A stretch of DNA of 64,000 nucleotides from positions 1 to 64,000 of the forward strand of contig CACOUL010000007.1 of the NCBI GenBank assembly GCA_902630355.1, in the 5' to 3' direction. The notes beneath the pieces are model-generated. The model was not told where the DNA came from. It did no database searches and saw only the letters and a list, made by a program, of their open reading frames with translations. Below are positions 55,849 through 64,000 of the stretch, piece after piece; position 1 is the first letter of the stretch, and each line of letters starts with the position of its first letter. The translations under genes were made by a program, and so were the position numbers. The DNA is from Planctomycetaceae bacterium. Lineage in GTDB: Bacteria > Planctomycetota > Planctomycetia > Pirellulales > UBA7805.

Positions 55849-55868
55849 GCCAAGGTCGCCTTTGGGTT

Positions 55869-56672
55869 ATGCAGACTTCGGATAACGCCATGATTGAACG
55901 TCAACCACTTTTCCCGCATGTCATCGAGCTGAATCATGCAGCGGGTCATCGTATCGGGTGCTGCGTCTATCTCGTCTATGACGGTGATGATTGGTTGCTG
56001 ATCGATGTTGGATTCACCGAGTCGATAGACGAGATTGTCGAGCTTGTCAGACAACTCGATTTTCCACTTTCGAATTGCGTGACTCTCGTTGCCACGCATG
56101 CCGATGCCGATCATGTGCAAGGCCTCGCAAGGGCGAAACAGCTATTGAAGACGACAGCGACCGGACATCGACTGGCTGCCAAACCGTTGCTGGAAGGGGA
56201 TCGCTTAAAAACGTTTGCCGAGATTGAAGCCCACGGCATCGATTTAGAGATGCCATCAGTGAAGCTCGACCAGTTGGTGGATGATGGCGATACCATTGCA
56301 GTGGGGTCTCTCAACCTCGAAGTCTGGCATACCCCGGGACACACCGACAGCCAACTCGCATTTCGCCTGGGAAACCTTCTCTTCTCTGGCGACAATATCT
56401 ATCGCGATGGTTGTGTCGGAGCGATCGATGCACATCACGGCAGCGATATCCCACAATTCATCGATTCACTCAAGCGAATTCGAGCCAGTGATGTCGAATG
56501 GCTGTTACCGAGTCACGGCCCCGTCTTCCGCAAGGATAATGATCAGCTCGATGCGACGATCGCCCGCCTGGAGGGCTATTTGAGCATGGCCGATTTTGGA
56601 ACCTGTGCAACCAGTTGGCCGCTGATGGATGAGTGGGACGAAGAATTGCACGAAGGCCGCATGCCGCACTGA
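55869..56672 (+). CDS. Metallo-beta-lactamase-fold hydrolase
   Basis: A protein of about 267 residues. Metal ligands appear in the usual order: THADADH near residue 78 (HxHxDH variant with Ala), HTPGHTDSQ near 157, [11 protein letters not shown] near 175 and PSHGPVF near 218. The active site should bind two zinc or iron ions. The family covers glyoxalase II, thiol dioxygenases and other esterases; the substrate is not evident. The start is uncertain: ATG 55806, 55869 or 55890. I chose 55869 because 55806 would include a short tandem repeat and a basic stretch not typical of the fold; no strong SD supports any. Confidence 0.82.
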   Translation: MQTSDNAMIERQPLFPHVIELNHAAGHRIGCCVYLVYDGDDWLLIDVGFTESIDEIVELVRQLDFPLSNCVTLVATHADADHVQGLARAKQLLKTTATGHRLAAKPLLEGDRLKTFAEIEAHGIDLEMPSVKLDQLVDDGDTIAVGSLNLEVWHTPGHTDSQLAFRLGNLLFSGDNIYRDGCVGAIDAHHGSDIPQFIDSLKRIRASDVEWLLPSHGPVFRKDNDQLDATIARLEGYLSMADFGTCATSWPLMDEWDEELHEGRMPH

Positions 56673-56867
56673 ATCGGGACCTTGCGGTTATTCTCCGGTT
56701 CCTCCCAAATTCAGCCTACGTGCTGCACTGCTAGCGTGATACTCTTTGTGGGTTGTAGGGAATATTCGCTTGACCTGCGGCCCGTGGTGTGCCGATGGGA
56801 AGTGGTGAGGTCGGCCTTTTTTCAGACACGCTTTTCAGGCAGGCTGCCACGCCGCTGGGGGGATTTC

Positions 56868-57194
56868 ATGTTGGTACGCTTAAGTCTTGCTGCGTTTCTC
56901 GTCGGTTTTCTCGGATTCTTTGTCGGGACCCAGGATGTTCGGGCAGAGCGAGCTTACGGGCGAGCTTGGGGATACACCTACAAAACCCAGGATTGGGAGC
57001 GGTTCTACCACTACCCGTATGTTTACTACCCACAGAATTTCTGGGGCAGTGAATACTACCGCAGTGCAGACAGCCTCTATTATCGATATCCGCCCGAGAT
57101 GCGTATTCCGGTCTACAATCGCCAGTGGCAGAACTACTACCCGCAGGCCCGAAAGTACCACCACGGGCACCACTTCAACCTGGACGTCTTTTAA
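56868..57194 (+). CDS. Small secreted Tyr/His-rich protein, planctomycete type
   Basis: A 108-residue protein beginning with a clear signal peptide (VRLSLAAFLVGFLGFFVG) cleaved probably after VRA. The mature part is remarkably rich in Tyr, Trp, His and Pro (ERFYHYPYVYYPQNFWGSEYY; key parts only). I recall a very similar protein in Rhodopirellula-type genomes, sometimes labelled calmodulin-binding; that label has no support I can see here. ATG 56868 follows GGGGGGATTTC. The frame is open from 56682 but without a protein-like upstream part. A cell-envelope or matrix role is an inference. Confidence 0.7.
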   Translation: MLVRLSLAAFLVGFLGFFVGTQDVRAERAYGRAWGYTYKTQDWERFYHYPYVYYPQNFWGSEYYRSADSLYYRYPPEMRIPVYNRQWQNYYPQARKYHHGHHFNLDVF

Positions 57195-57234
57195 CGGCGG
57201 GTGCGCTCCGGCCTCAGCAATATGCCCTTTGTAA

Positions 57235-58434
57235 TTATCCGAGTTGCCCGGGTTGAGTCGCGAAACGCCAGAAGGCATCACTGGCTTTTTGGATTTGTCG
57301 AACATCGATCCACTCATCGGCCGTGTGTGCCTGTTTGATTGAGCCCGGGCCAAACACGACCGTGGGGATGTTCGTTGAAGATATGATGCCCGCATTCGTG
57401 CCGTAGGGAACACCCTCAAGTGCATCGTGGGTTCCCGCATTTTCACTTGCTTCCAGCAGGTTGCGGGCAAGACCGCTATTCTTATCCCCCCGAAGGCCAG
57501 GTGAACTCAGCATGGGGGGGTCGTGTACCGCTTGAATGCCTCGGCTCTCCAATGTGCGAAGGTGGTCGATGGCGTGACGATATGCTTCCTGTGGCGACTC
57601 GTCCGGCATCAGTCGCCGATCAATCTCGATCGTGCAGCGATCGGGAATCGTATTGACGCTCAGGCCCCCAGAAACGGTGCCTACAGAAAGCGTGGCACAA
57701 CCGCACAGTTGATCATTTCCGAGCGTCGGTAGAACATCCCGGTTGTAGGATTCCAGCGACTGAAGGACATGAGTCATTCGATAGATCGCATTTTCACCCT
57801 CCGACAGTTGACTGCTGTGAGCCGCCTTTCCGACAGTGTGGCATCGCCAGCGGACCACTCCTTTGTGGCGGACGACGACCTTCAATTCGGTAGGCTCAAT
57901 CACAACGCACGCATCAGGTTTCCGGCCGAGAAAATCGGATGGCGAATCGGTATCCCAGAGTCTGGTGAGTTGCGTAGCGCCCGAAAAGCCGTGTTCCTCG
58001 TTCACCGTACAAGCCACGATGATGGTTGGCATTTCGGGCGGCCGCAGTTTCACAAGGCGCTGTAATGCCATGAGGATGGATGTCATGCCACCCTTTACAT
58101 CGCATGCACCTCTCCCGTAGATCCGCGTTCCCTCGGTTCGTGCCACAAAAGGTTCCTTTTGCTCCGGGTCGGCGGGGACCGTGTCTTGGTGAACGTCGAA
58201 GAGCAGCAACCGGTCTGGCGTGTCGCGGCGACGGGGCGGGTCGATTCGGGCAAGGATGTTGTCTCGGCGCGGCGCAACGACTTGTCGCAGGGTGGGTAAC
58301 TCGAGATAGGAGAAAAATTTTTCCAGATAGTCGGTCAGTCTAGATTCGAAATCGGTCTCCTCGTCGAAGGCTCGCCCCATCGGGTTTTCACTGCGAATGG
58401 AGATCAGATCGCCGAGCAGAGTGGTCAATTCCAT
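57235..58434 (-). CDS. M20 family metallopeptidase (ArgE/DapE-like)
   Basis: A 399-residue hydrolase with a dinuclear zinc site. Ligands are visible in FDVHQDTVP near residue 83, GRGACDVKGGM near 110, TVNEEHGFSG near 145 (catalytic Glu), VIEPTEL near 180 and AHTADEW near the C-terminus. A lid domain lies between (~residues 190-300), with RHKGVVRWRCHTVGKAAHSS. Relatives deacylate N-acetylornithine or succinyl-diaminopimelate or cut dipeptides; which of these is not decided by sequence. ATG 58434 follows AAGGGGAAAG; the open frame extends to 58605 but enters the nqr leader region and looks non-coding. Confidence 0.85.
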   Translation of the reverse strand: MELTTLLGDLISIRSENPMGRAFDEETDFESRLTDYLEKFFSYLELPTLRQVVAPRRDNILARIDPPRRRDTPDRLLLFDVHQDTVPADPEQKEPFVARTEGTRIYGRGACDVKGGMTSILMALQRLVKLRPPEMPTIIVACTVNEEHGFSGATQLTRLWDTDSPSDFLGRKPDACVVIEPTELKVVVRHKGVVRWRCHTVGKAAHSSQLSEGENAIYRMTHVLQSLESYNRDVLPTLGNDQLCGCATLSVGTVSGGLSVNTIPDRCTIEIDRRLMPDESPQEAYRHAIDHLRTLESRGIQAVHDPPMLSSPGLRGDKNSGLARNLLEASENAGTHDALEGVPYGTNAGIISSTNIPTVVFGPGSIKQAHTADEWIDVRQIQKASDAFWRFATQPGQLG

Positions 58435-58580
58435 CGCTTTCCCCTTGAATTGTGTGTTAACAAATGATGAAGCCGTCGGGCAGCGTAGCGAAAGCACGAT
58501 GGGCTGTGGATTGTATCCCGTGCAAACCGGGCCTGCAGGGCAGTCACTGAGAATGGTTAAAGGGTCCCCCATTGGATTGG

Positions 58581-58608
58581 TTGCCAAAGTCGAATCGCGG
58601 TGCATAAT
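58581..58608 (+). promoter_or_regulatory. Promoter P1 of a short terminated RNA upstream of nqrA
   Basis: TTGCCA (58581-58586), a 16-base spacer and CATAAT (58603-58608), matching five of six bases in each hexamer. Transcription should begin near 58615. Confidence 0.55.
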
Positions 58609-58614
58609 TCATTG

Positions 58615-58703
58615 AAACATTTAACCCAACGGCGGCGGCGTTACATGACGCAAGCCGCGACCCCTTTACAGGTTCTGCCCCATCTGTGAGGGGGTTTTTT
58701 TTG
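58615..58703 (+). ncRNA. Predicted ~90-nt structured RNA (sRNA or nqr leader attenuator)
   Basis: The segment from the predicted start of P1 to a T-tract folds into two hairpins. The first (58633-58659) pairs GCGGC with GCCGC and GCGT with ACGC around a TACATG loop, with small bulges. The second is a strong terminator hairpin. A second promoter (58763-58791) lies after the terminator and can serve nqrA alone, so this could be an independent small RNA or a leader that controls read-through into nqr. It resembles no riboswitch I can recall, and it has no credible ORF. Confidence 0.45.
58661..58703 (+). terminator. Rho-independent terminator
   Basis: A 12-pair stem (58661-58672 with 58685-58696, two of the pairs being G-T) encloses a 12-base loop and is followed directly by a run of eight T (58696-58703). 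It lies between promoter P1 and nqrA on the plus strand. Confidence 0.75.
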
Positions 58704-58762
58704 CGCTTTCCCAATCCGTGTGAAGTCCCGCCGCAGGCAATTTTTACCCAGTATTTCTCGGC

Positions 58763-58791
58763 TTGACCGATCATTTGGGGGCCGATACGAT
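58763..58791 (+). promoter_or_regulatory. Promoter P2 of the nqr operon
   Basis: TTGACC (58763-58768), a 17-base spacer and TACGAT (58786-58791), with 5/6 and 4/6 matches. It lies downstream of the terminator and about 150 bases before the nqrA ATG. Confidence 0.45.
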
Positions 58792-58939
58792 TCTGGTGGA
58801 CTCGGCATTCTGTCGGGTTTTCTTTTCGCCCTACTTTGTGATAACTTTCACAAAGTCGGCGATGGTCCCTCCGCAGCGACCGGTAAACGTCGAATTTTTC
58901 GGCGTGTCCGCAGGTTTCGGGTCGACGCAGGCTAGATCG

Positions 58940-60304
58940 ATGAACAGTCATTTTCAAATTCGACGCGGACTCCGATTGCCGATTTCCGGATCGCCACGGC
59001 AGGAACTCTCGAGTATCAGACCGCCGCGACACGTCGCTCTGTTGGGCGACGATTATGTCGGGATGAAGCCGACCATGTTCGTGCAGGTCGGGGAGCGGGT
59101 TCGCATAGGCCAACGGTTATTTGAAGACAAAAACAACAAGGGGGTGTGCTTTACGTCACCCGCCACCGGCACCGTCAAGGAGATTAACAGGGGTGCGAAA
59201 CGCAAGTTTGAGGCGATTGTGATCGAGGTTGATCAAGAGTCGCAAGATCAGGAAACGTTTCAATCCTTCAAGCAAGACAATCTTCAGGCGATCAACAGCG
59301 AGCAAGTGCGCGATCAATTGGTGGGTTCGGGGCTTTGGACTGCGCTGCGCCAGCGACCCTTTAGTCGAATTCCCGCGGTCGATTCTGAACCCAGTTCGAT
59401 TTTTGTCACGGCGATGGATACCAATCCGTTGGCAATCGATCCGGCGGTGGTGATCCAGTCGCGGTCGGCCGAGTTTATCGCAGGCCTCGAAGTCTTGAGC
59501 ACACTCGGTTCGCTTCAAGTCTGCCATGCAGCGGGAACGCGGCTACCCGGGGAAGATGGTGGGATCGCAACGTTTCATACGTTTTCGGGGCCCCATCCAT
59601 CGGGATTGGTGGGGACGCACATTCATTTCATTTCTCCCGCGAGTACTCAACATCCAGTGTGGCACATCGGCTATCAGGAGGTCATTGCAATCGGGCATTT
59701 GTTCCGAACCGGTCACTTGCTCTGCGAGCGGGTGGTCGCGTTAGGAGGGCCTCCGGTGGCAAATCCGCGTCTGGTGCAAACGCGACTCGGTGCATCGCTT
59801 CCGGAGTTTGTGGCGGACGAACCGATGGTCACCGAAGAGCCGATACGGATTATTTCCGGGTCCGTGTTGTCGGGACGAACGGCTGAACCTCCAGTGGATT
59901 TTCTGGGGCGCTATCACCAACAGGTGGTCTGTTTGGCGGAGGCGAGCGAGCGAGAATTTCTCGGTTGGTTGTTGCCCGGTAATAACAAGTTTTCACTCCG
60001 CCGCATTTTTGCATCGCGTTGGCATCCGCTGGGTCACCGGCGGTTCAATATGAACACGAGTACTCATGGAAGTTCGCGGGCGGTGGTACCGATCGGCATG
60101 TATGAGGATGTGATGCCGCTCGATATTGTGGCCACCCCGTTGCTCAAGGCTTTGCTTACGGAAGATACCGAATACGCACAAAAACTTGGTGTGTTGGAAC
60201 TCGATGAGGAAGATTTGGCTCTCTGTACCTTCGTGTGTCCAGGGAAGCACGAGTACGGACAACTCTTGCGACGTAGCTTGGATCGCATTGAGGTAGAAGG
60301 CTAA
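58940..60304 (+). CDS. nqrA: Na+-translocating NADH:quinone reductase subunit A
   Basis: A 454-residue cytoplasm-facing subunit of the Na+-NQR complex. It opens with [19 protein letters not shown], followed by the barrel-sandwich motif [22 protein letters not shown] (cited by its key part VQVGERV) and [23 protein letters not shown] 58940 gives the canonical NqrA N-terminus and length; the frame is open upstream to 58763. The operon order nqrABCDEF, all plus strand, with gaps of 20 bases or less or overlaps, supports the call. Na+-NQR pumps sodium while passing electrons from NADH to quinone. Confidence 0.93.
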   Translation: MNSHFQIRRGLRLPISGSPRQELSSIRPPRHVALLGDDYVGMKPTMFVQVGERVRIGQRLFEDKNNKGVCFTSPATGTVKEINRGAKRKFEAIVIEVDQESQDQETFQSFKQDNLQAINSEQVRDQLVGSGLWTALRQRPFSRIPAVDSEPSSIFVTAMDTNPLAIDPAVVIQSRSAEFIAGLEVLSTLGSLQVCHAAGTRLPGEDGGIATFHTFSGPHPSGLVGTHIHFISPASTQHPVWHIGYQEVIAIGHLFRTGHLLCERVVALGGPPVANPRLVQTRLGASLPEFVADEPMVTEEPIRIISGSVLSGRTAEPPVDFLGRYHQQVVCLAEASEREFLGWLLPGNNKFSLRRIFASRWHPLGHRRFNMNTSTHGSSRAVVPIGMYEDVMPLDIVATPLLKALLTEDTEYAQKLGVLELDEEDLALCTFVCPGKHEYGQLLRRSLDRIEVEG

Positions 60305-60324
60305 CTGACGGAGGAGAGGGCTGC

Positions 60325-61557
60325 GTGCTGCGAAATTGGCTCGATAAAGTAGAACCCTTGTTTCAGCAGGGTGGACGACTTTCCAAACTTTATCCGCTCT
60401 ATGAGGCGGCGGATACGTTTCTGTACACGCCGGCCAGCGTGACTCGTAGTGCGTCGCATGTCCGTGACGGAATTGATTTGAAGCGGATGATGGTGCTGGT
60501 GGTGCTCGCCTTGGGCCCGTGCTTTTTCATGGCGTTTTACAACACCGGTTATCAGGCCAACGCAGCCATTGCTCAGGGTGCGGTGGCGCTCGATTCCTGG
60601 CAGGAGGGGGTCCTTTCGTGGTTGGGGCTCGGGCACGATCAACAGAGTTTCATCGATGATTTTGTACTGGGCGGATTGTATTTCTTGCCGGTTTATGTGG
60701 TCACCGTGGCGGTGGGCGGTCTTTGGGAAGCATTGTTTGCCGTCGTAAGGAAGCACGAGATCAATGAGGGGTTTTTGGTGACGAGTGCTTTGTTCCCTTT
60801 GACGCTGCCCCCCACCATCCCGCTTTGGCAAGTTGCTTTGGGGATCAGCTTTGGCGTGGTCATCGGGAAGGAGATTTTTGGCGGAACCGGAAAGAATTTT
60901 CTCAATCCTGCACTCACCGCCAGGGCCTTTTTATATTTTGCCTATCCGGCGCAAATCACGGGAGTTGCTGTCTGGACTGCTGCCGATCGAGTCGACAGCA
61001 CTAGCGGCGCAACGCCCCTCGGTGCGATGGCAGAAACCTCAGTGGCCCAGGCGACCTCCGGTGTCAAATCGGTTGTCGACCATAGTTGGTGGGATTGCTT
61101 TATTGGACTGATTCCAGGTTCGATGGGCGAGACATCGGTTGTTGCATGCCTGCTCGGGGCCTGCCTATTGCTCTTCGTCGGCGTGGGTTCCTGGAGAATT
61201 ATGTTGGGTGTCTTAGGGGGCGCATTTGCGATGTCAACCGTTTTCTGGCTTTGCAGCGAAGGCTCTGAGAATGCCATGATGTACCTTCCTCCCTGGTGGC
61301 AGATGGTCATCGGCGGGCTGGCGTTTGGCGCGATTTTTATGGCGACCGATCCAGTATCGGCTGCGATGACCAACGCGGGAAAGTGGTGGTATGGAATACT
61401 GATCGGACTGATGACCATCCTTATCCGCGTGGTGAACCCGGCGTATCCGGAGGGAATCATGCTGGCTATTCTTTTCGGGAATGTGATGGCGCCCTTGATC
61501 GACTATTTCGTAATTCAGATGAATATCCGGCGGAGGATGGTTCGTTATGAAGCGTGA
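60325..61557 (+). CDS. nqrB: Na+-translocating NADH:quinone reductase subunit B
   Basis: A 410-residue subunit with about ten transmembrane helices. The covalent FMN site SGAT is at residues 227-230 (Thr230), within [12 protein letters not shown]. The N-terminal stretch of about 55 residues ([15 protein letters not shown]) is cytoplasmic as in other NqrB proteins. The start is GTG 60325 with a strong SD (GGAGGAGAGG). It overlaps nqrC by 11 bases. It carries the riboflavin/FMN cofactors and part of the sodium path. Confidence 0.94.
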   Translation: MLRNWLDKVEPLFQQGGRLSKLYPLYEAADTFLYTPASVTRSASHVRDGIDLKRMMVLVVLALGPCFFMAFYNTGYQANAAIAQGAVALDSWQEGVLSWLGLGHDQQSFIDDFVLGGLYFLPVYVVTVAVGGLWEALFAVVRKHEINEGFLVTSALFPLTLPPTIPLWQVALGISFGVVIGKEIFGGTGKNFLNPALTARAFLYFAYPAQITGVAVWTAADRVDSTSGATPLGAMAETSVAQATSGVKSVVDHSWWDCFIGLIPGSMGETSVVACLLGACLLLFVGVGSWRIMLGVLGGAFAMSTVFWLCSEGSENAMMYLPPWWQMVIGGLAFGAIFMATDPVSAAMTNAGKWWYGILIGLMTILIRVVNPAYPEGIMLAILFGNVMAPLIDYFVIQMNIRRRMVRYEA

Positions 61558-62356
61558 TAGTACCGCACAGACTTTGTTGGTAGCGACGCTTCTCTGCGTG
61601 GTCTGCTCCGTCATTGTGGCTTCGGCTGCCGTTGGACTACGGCATTTTCAACTCGAGAACAAACAGCTCGATCAGAAAAAAAACGTTCTCATTGCCGCCG
61701 GACTGATCGAAGAGGGTGTGGCCGTGTCTCAGCAAGAGATCGATCGCCTCTTTTCCGAAAAAATCCACCGAGTCCTGATCAATTTAAAAACGGGTAAAGT
61801 TGTAGATTCGTCCGTTGTTGATGTCGAGAACTACGATCAGAGAGAGGCCGCTTCCGACCCTGCAAGAAGCCAATCGATTGAACCGGTAGCCGACCTGGCG
61901 AGGATTAAGCGTCGGGAAAAATATGCTTTCGTCTACGAGGTGGTCGGGGCGGGCGGAAGCGTCGATCAACTGGTTCTACCGATTTATGGGAAAGGACTTT
62001 GGTCCACCCTGTACGGTTTTTTGGCGCTCGCGTCCGATGGGAACACGGTCCGCGGCATTACATTCTATGAGCATGGTGAAACTGCAGGACTCGGTGCAGA
62101 GGTGGAAAACCCGAAGTGGCGGGCAATCTGGCCCGGCAAGCAGGTTTTCGATGAAAGCGGAGACATTCGACTCGAGGTTCTCAAGGGACACGTCCCCCCG
62201 ACGAGCCCGGACGTGAAGTATAAAGTCGACGGGATCTCCGGTGCAACGATCACGAGCAAGGGAGTGAGTCAGTTGATCCGATATTGGCTGGGGCCCGATG
62301 CCTTCGGGCCATTTCTCGAGCAATTCCATCAGCAGGGTCAAGGTACCGATGCCTGA
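61547..62356 (+). CDS. nqrC: Na+-translocating NADH:quinone reductase subunit C
   Basis: A 269-residue periplasm-facing flavoprotein with one N-terminal transmembrane helix ([21 protein letters not shown]). The FMN is attached to Thr234 in [13 protein letters not shown]. The middle section includes [15 protein letters not shown] and [14 protein letters not shown], which are typical of the family. ATG 61547 lies inside the end of nqrB, and the stop overlaps nqrD by eight bases. Confidence 0.94.
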   Translation: MKRDSTAQTLLVATLLCVVCSVIVASAAVGLRHFQLENKQLDQKKNVLIAAGLIEEGVAVSQQEIDRLFSEKIHRVLINLKTGKVVDSSVVDVENYDQREAASDPARSQSIEPVADLARIKRREKYAFVYEVVGAGGSVDQLVLPIYGKGLWSTLYGFLALASDGNTVRGITFYEHGETAGLGAEVENPKWRAIWPGKQVFDESGDIRLEVLKGHVPPTSPDVKYKVDGISGATITSKGVSQLIRYWLGPDAFGPFLEQFHQQGQGTDA

Positions 62357-62978
62357 AACCAAAGCCAAAGATGTTCTGATCGACCCGATCTTTCGCAACA
62401 ATCCGATTGCGCTTCAGGTGCTCGGTATTTGCTCGGCACTCGCGGTCACGACCAAAGTCGAAACATCGGTTGCCATGGCGCTCTCGGTGATTTTCGTTCT
62501 CGGATGTTCAAACGCTGCGGTGAGTTTGATAAGAAACTTTATTCCCACCAATATACGCATCATCGTGCAAATGACGATCATCGCTTCCCTGGTGATCGTT
62601 GTCGACCAGATGCTACAAGCGTTTGCCTTTGACGCGAGCAAGCAGATGTCTGTGTTTGTCGGGCTCATTATTACCAATTGTATTGTGATGGGGCGGGCTG
62701 AGGCGTTTGCGATGAAGAATCCGCCACTCATCAGTGCGCTCGATGGAATCGGTAACGCCATCGGTTACAGCGTCATTCTTCTCGTCGTGGGGTTTGTGCG
62801 GGAGCTTTTCGGTTCGGGTGCCATTTGGGGTTACCAGGTTTTTCCGCTCAGCACCGAGGGCGGGTGGTATGTTGCCAACGGTTTGCTGCTTCTTCCGCCG
62901 AGCGCCTTTTTTATCATCGGCCTCTTTATCTGGGTTTTGCGAACATTCAAGCCTGAACAAGTCGAGCAGGAGGGTTAG
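62349..62978 (+). CDS. nqrD: Na+-translocating NADH:quinone reductase subunit D
   Basis: A 209-residue membrane subunit with six helices. Conserved parts are [21 protein letters not shown] (key [10 protein letters not shown]), [18 protein letters not shown] near residue 107 and [10 protein letters not shown] near 130. The Cys in CSALAV and in TNCIVMGR are likely the ligands shared with NqrE for a membrane iron centre. ATG 62349 starts inside nqrC. Confidence 0.94.
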   Translation: MPETKAKDVLIDPIFRNNPIALQVLGICSALAVTTKVETSVAMALSVIFVLGCSNAAVSLIRNFIPTNIRIIVQMTIIASLVIVVDQMLQAFAFDASKQMSVFVGLIITNCIVMGRAEAFAMKNPPLISALDGIGNAIGYSVILLVVGFVRELFGSGAIWGYQVFPLSTEGGWYVANGLLLLPPSAFFIIGLFIWVLRTFKPEQVEQEG

Positions 62979-62982
62979 TTGA

Positions 62983-63591
62983 GTGGACGAACATCTTAAG
63001 ATTTTCATGGCGTCCATCTTCGCAGAGAACCTGGCGCTCGCCTTTTTTCTCGGGATGTGTACCTTTCTTGCCGTATCCAAAACCGTGAAGACGGCGCTGG
63101 GACTCGGTGTTGCAGTGATTGTCATCATGACAATCACAATTCCGGCAAACAATCTGATTTACCAATATCTGCTCAAGAAGGGGGCACTCGCGTGGATTAA
63201 CCCCTCATGGGGTGACATCGATCTCACCTTCTTGTCGCTCATCAGTTTCATCGGTGTTATCGCGGCAATGGTTCAAATCCTGGAGATGACGCTCGATCGT
63301 TTTTTCCCGCCACTCTATAACGCGCTGGGAATTTTTCTCCCCCTGATCACGGTGAATTGTGCGATTTTAGGCGGTTCTCTCTTTATGCAGGAACGCGACT
63401 ATAACTTCTCAGAGAGTTGCGTGTTTGGATTCGGTTCGGGAGTGGGTTGGGCACTGGCGATTGCCGCGTTAGCGGGGATTCGAGAGAAGATGCGATACAG
63501 CGATGTCCCTGATGGATTGAAGGGTCTGGGTATTACTTTTATGACCGTCGGTCTGATGGCACTGGCATTCATGTCGTTTGGAGGAATGTAA
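62983..63591 (+). CDS. nqrE: Na+-translocating NADH:quinone reductase subunit E
   Basis: A 202-residue membrane subunit with six helices, an inverted relative of NqrD. Motifs are [20 protein letters not shown] near the start (key Cys in GMCTFLA) and [16 protein letters not shown] near residue 122 with the second Cys. The start is GTG 62983, preceded by GCAGGAGGGTTAG. It lies four bases after nqrD. Confidence 0.94.
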   Translation: MDEHLKIFMASIFAENLALAFFLGMCTFLAVSKTVKTALGLGVAVIVIMTITIPANNLIYQYLLKKGALAWINPSWGDIDLTFLSLISFIGVIAAMVQILEMTLDRFFPPLYNALGIFLPLITVNCAILGGSLFMQERDYNFSESCVFGFGSGVGWALAIAALAGIREKMRYSDVPDGLKGLGITFMTVGLMALAFMSFGGM

Positions 63592-63596
63592 TACAA

Positions 63597-64000
63597 ATGG
63601 TCGAGATCGTTCTCGGAGTGTTGATGTTCACGTTGATCGTTTTGGCACTGGTGGTGCTGATTCTCGTGGCGAAATCTCGGCTCGTGGCGAGTGGCAATGT
63701 CGAAATCCTCATCAACGATCAGAAAACCATCGACGTGCCAGCAGGGGGGAAGCTTCTCGGTGCACTCTCGGATGCGGGCATTTTTGTCTCCTCGGCGTGT
63801 GGAGGTGGCGGAACGTGCGCTCAGTGCCTCGTGAAGGTACTGGAGGGTGGCGGCGATATCCTGGCCACGGAGCGGTCACACATCAATAACCGAGAAGCAC
63901 GTGAGGGTTGTCGCCTTTCATGCCAGGTGCCGGTCAAACAGAGTATGAAAGTGGAGGTTCCCGCCGAGGCTTTTGAAACGAAACGCTGGACTTGTACCGT
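63597..64000 (+). CDS. nqrF: Na+-translocating NADH:quinone reductase subunit F, 5' part (cut by window edge)
   Basis: The first ~134 codons of the NADH-oxidising subunit. One transmembrane helix (residues ~2-25) anchors it, followed by a ferredoxin-like domain with the 2Fe-2S ligands Cys68, Cys74, Cys77 and Cys109 ([11 protein letters not shown] and RLSCQ). The FAD- and NADH-binding domains lie beyond the window. ATG 63597 begins five bases after the nqrE stop. Confidence 0.93.
   Translation, partial: MVEIVLGVLMFTLIVLALVVLILVAKSRLVASGNVEILINDQKTIDVPAGGKLLGALSDAGIFVSSACGGGGTCAQCLVKVLEGGGDILATERSHINNREAREGCRLSCQVPVKQSMKVEVPAEAFETKRWTCT

Noticed and set aside
58763..58939. Upstream extension of the nqrA frame by 59 codons
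   Set aside because: It overlaps the predicted P2 promoter and does not resemble NqrA.
1..64000. Search for CRISPR arrays, insertion sequences, integrases, toxin-antitoxin pairs and phage genes
   Set aside because: No spaced direct repeats, transposase motifs or such gene pairs were seen anywhere in the window.

Overview
The window looks like a chromosomal segment of a Planctomycetota bacterium, most likely of the Pirellulales. The pointers are a very large secreted PVC-type protein with HEAT-like repeats and a CxxCH haem site, several planctomycete-style orphan proteins, a DUF4340 C-terminus, a complete start of a Na+-NQR operon, lipid A / heptose genes, and a mixture of Shine-Dalgarno (SD) led and apparently SD-less genes with GTG and TTG starts. 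I see no insertion sequence, prophage, CRISPR array, rRNA or tRNA. It reads as core chromosome rather than an island.

Layout. 1-6.3 kb: tail of a DUF4340 protein, then on the minus strand a DUF971 protein, a PaaK-like adenylate-forming ligase and the giant PVC dehydrogenase/cytochrome protein. 6.5-12.7 kb: a peptide ABC importer whose two permeases and fused double ATPase resemble YejABEF. 12.7-14.5 kb: an unknown protein and an ECF sigma factor. 15-19.7 kb: methyltransferase, M48 protease, purB and serA. 19.7-24.6 kb: a Fur-family regulator and flagellar genes flgM, fliA and flhA, separated by long gene-free stretches. 25-27 kb: a membrane-anchored coiled-coil protein and a small unknown protein.

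27-34 kb is the most interesting region. It holds four genes resembling members of the ebo metabolite-traffic cluster (TatD-like hydrolase, alkaline-phosphatase-superfamily protein, UbiA-like EboC, TIM barrel). Three of them lie on the minus strand directly behind a three-gene ABC-2 exporter, in what looks like a single transcription unit. A divergent promoter region separates this from ispF (apparently with an ACG start), cysS (with a duplicated C-terminal domain), ruvC and ruvA.

37.6-43 kb: a TetR/CecR-like repressor with a perfect palindrome over its own start site, followed by an RND efflux adaptor and pump. 43-54 kb: YebC, a fused 5-oxoprolinase, an endonuclease-III-like protein, a CPBP protease, a DUF2617 protein, hldE, lpxK and NAD-isocitrate dehydrogenase. 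54-58.4 kb: ruvX, an SDR epimerase-like protein, an MBL-fold hydrolase, a small secreted Tyr-rich protein and an M20 peptidase. 58.6-64 kb: a predicted ~90-nt terminated RNA with its own promoter, then nqrABCDE and the 5' part of nqrF, which runs off the window.

All functional calls rest on reading motifs by eye. No database search was run, and start codons are stated with reasons where they were not obvious.
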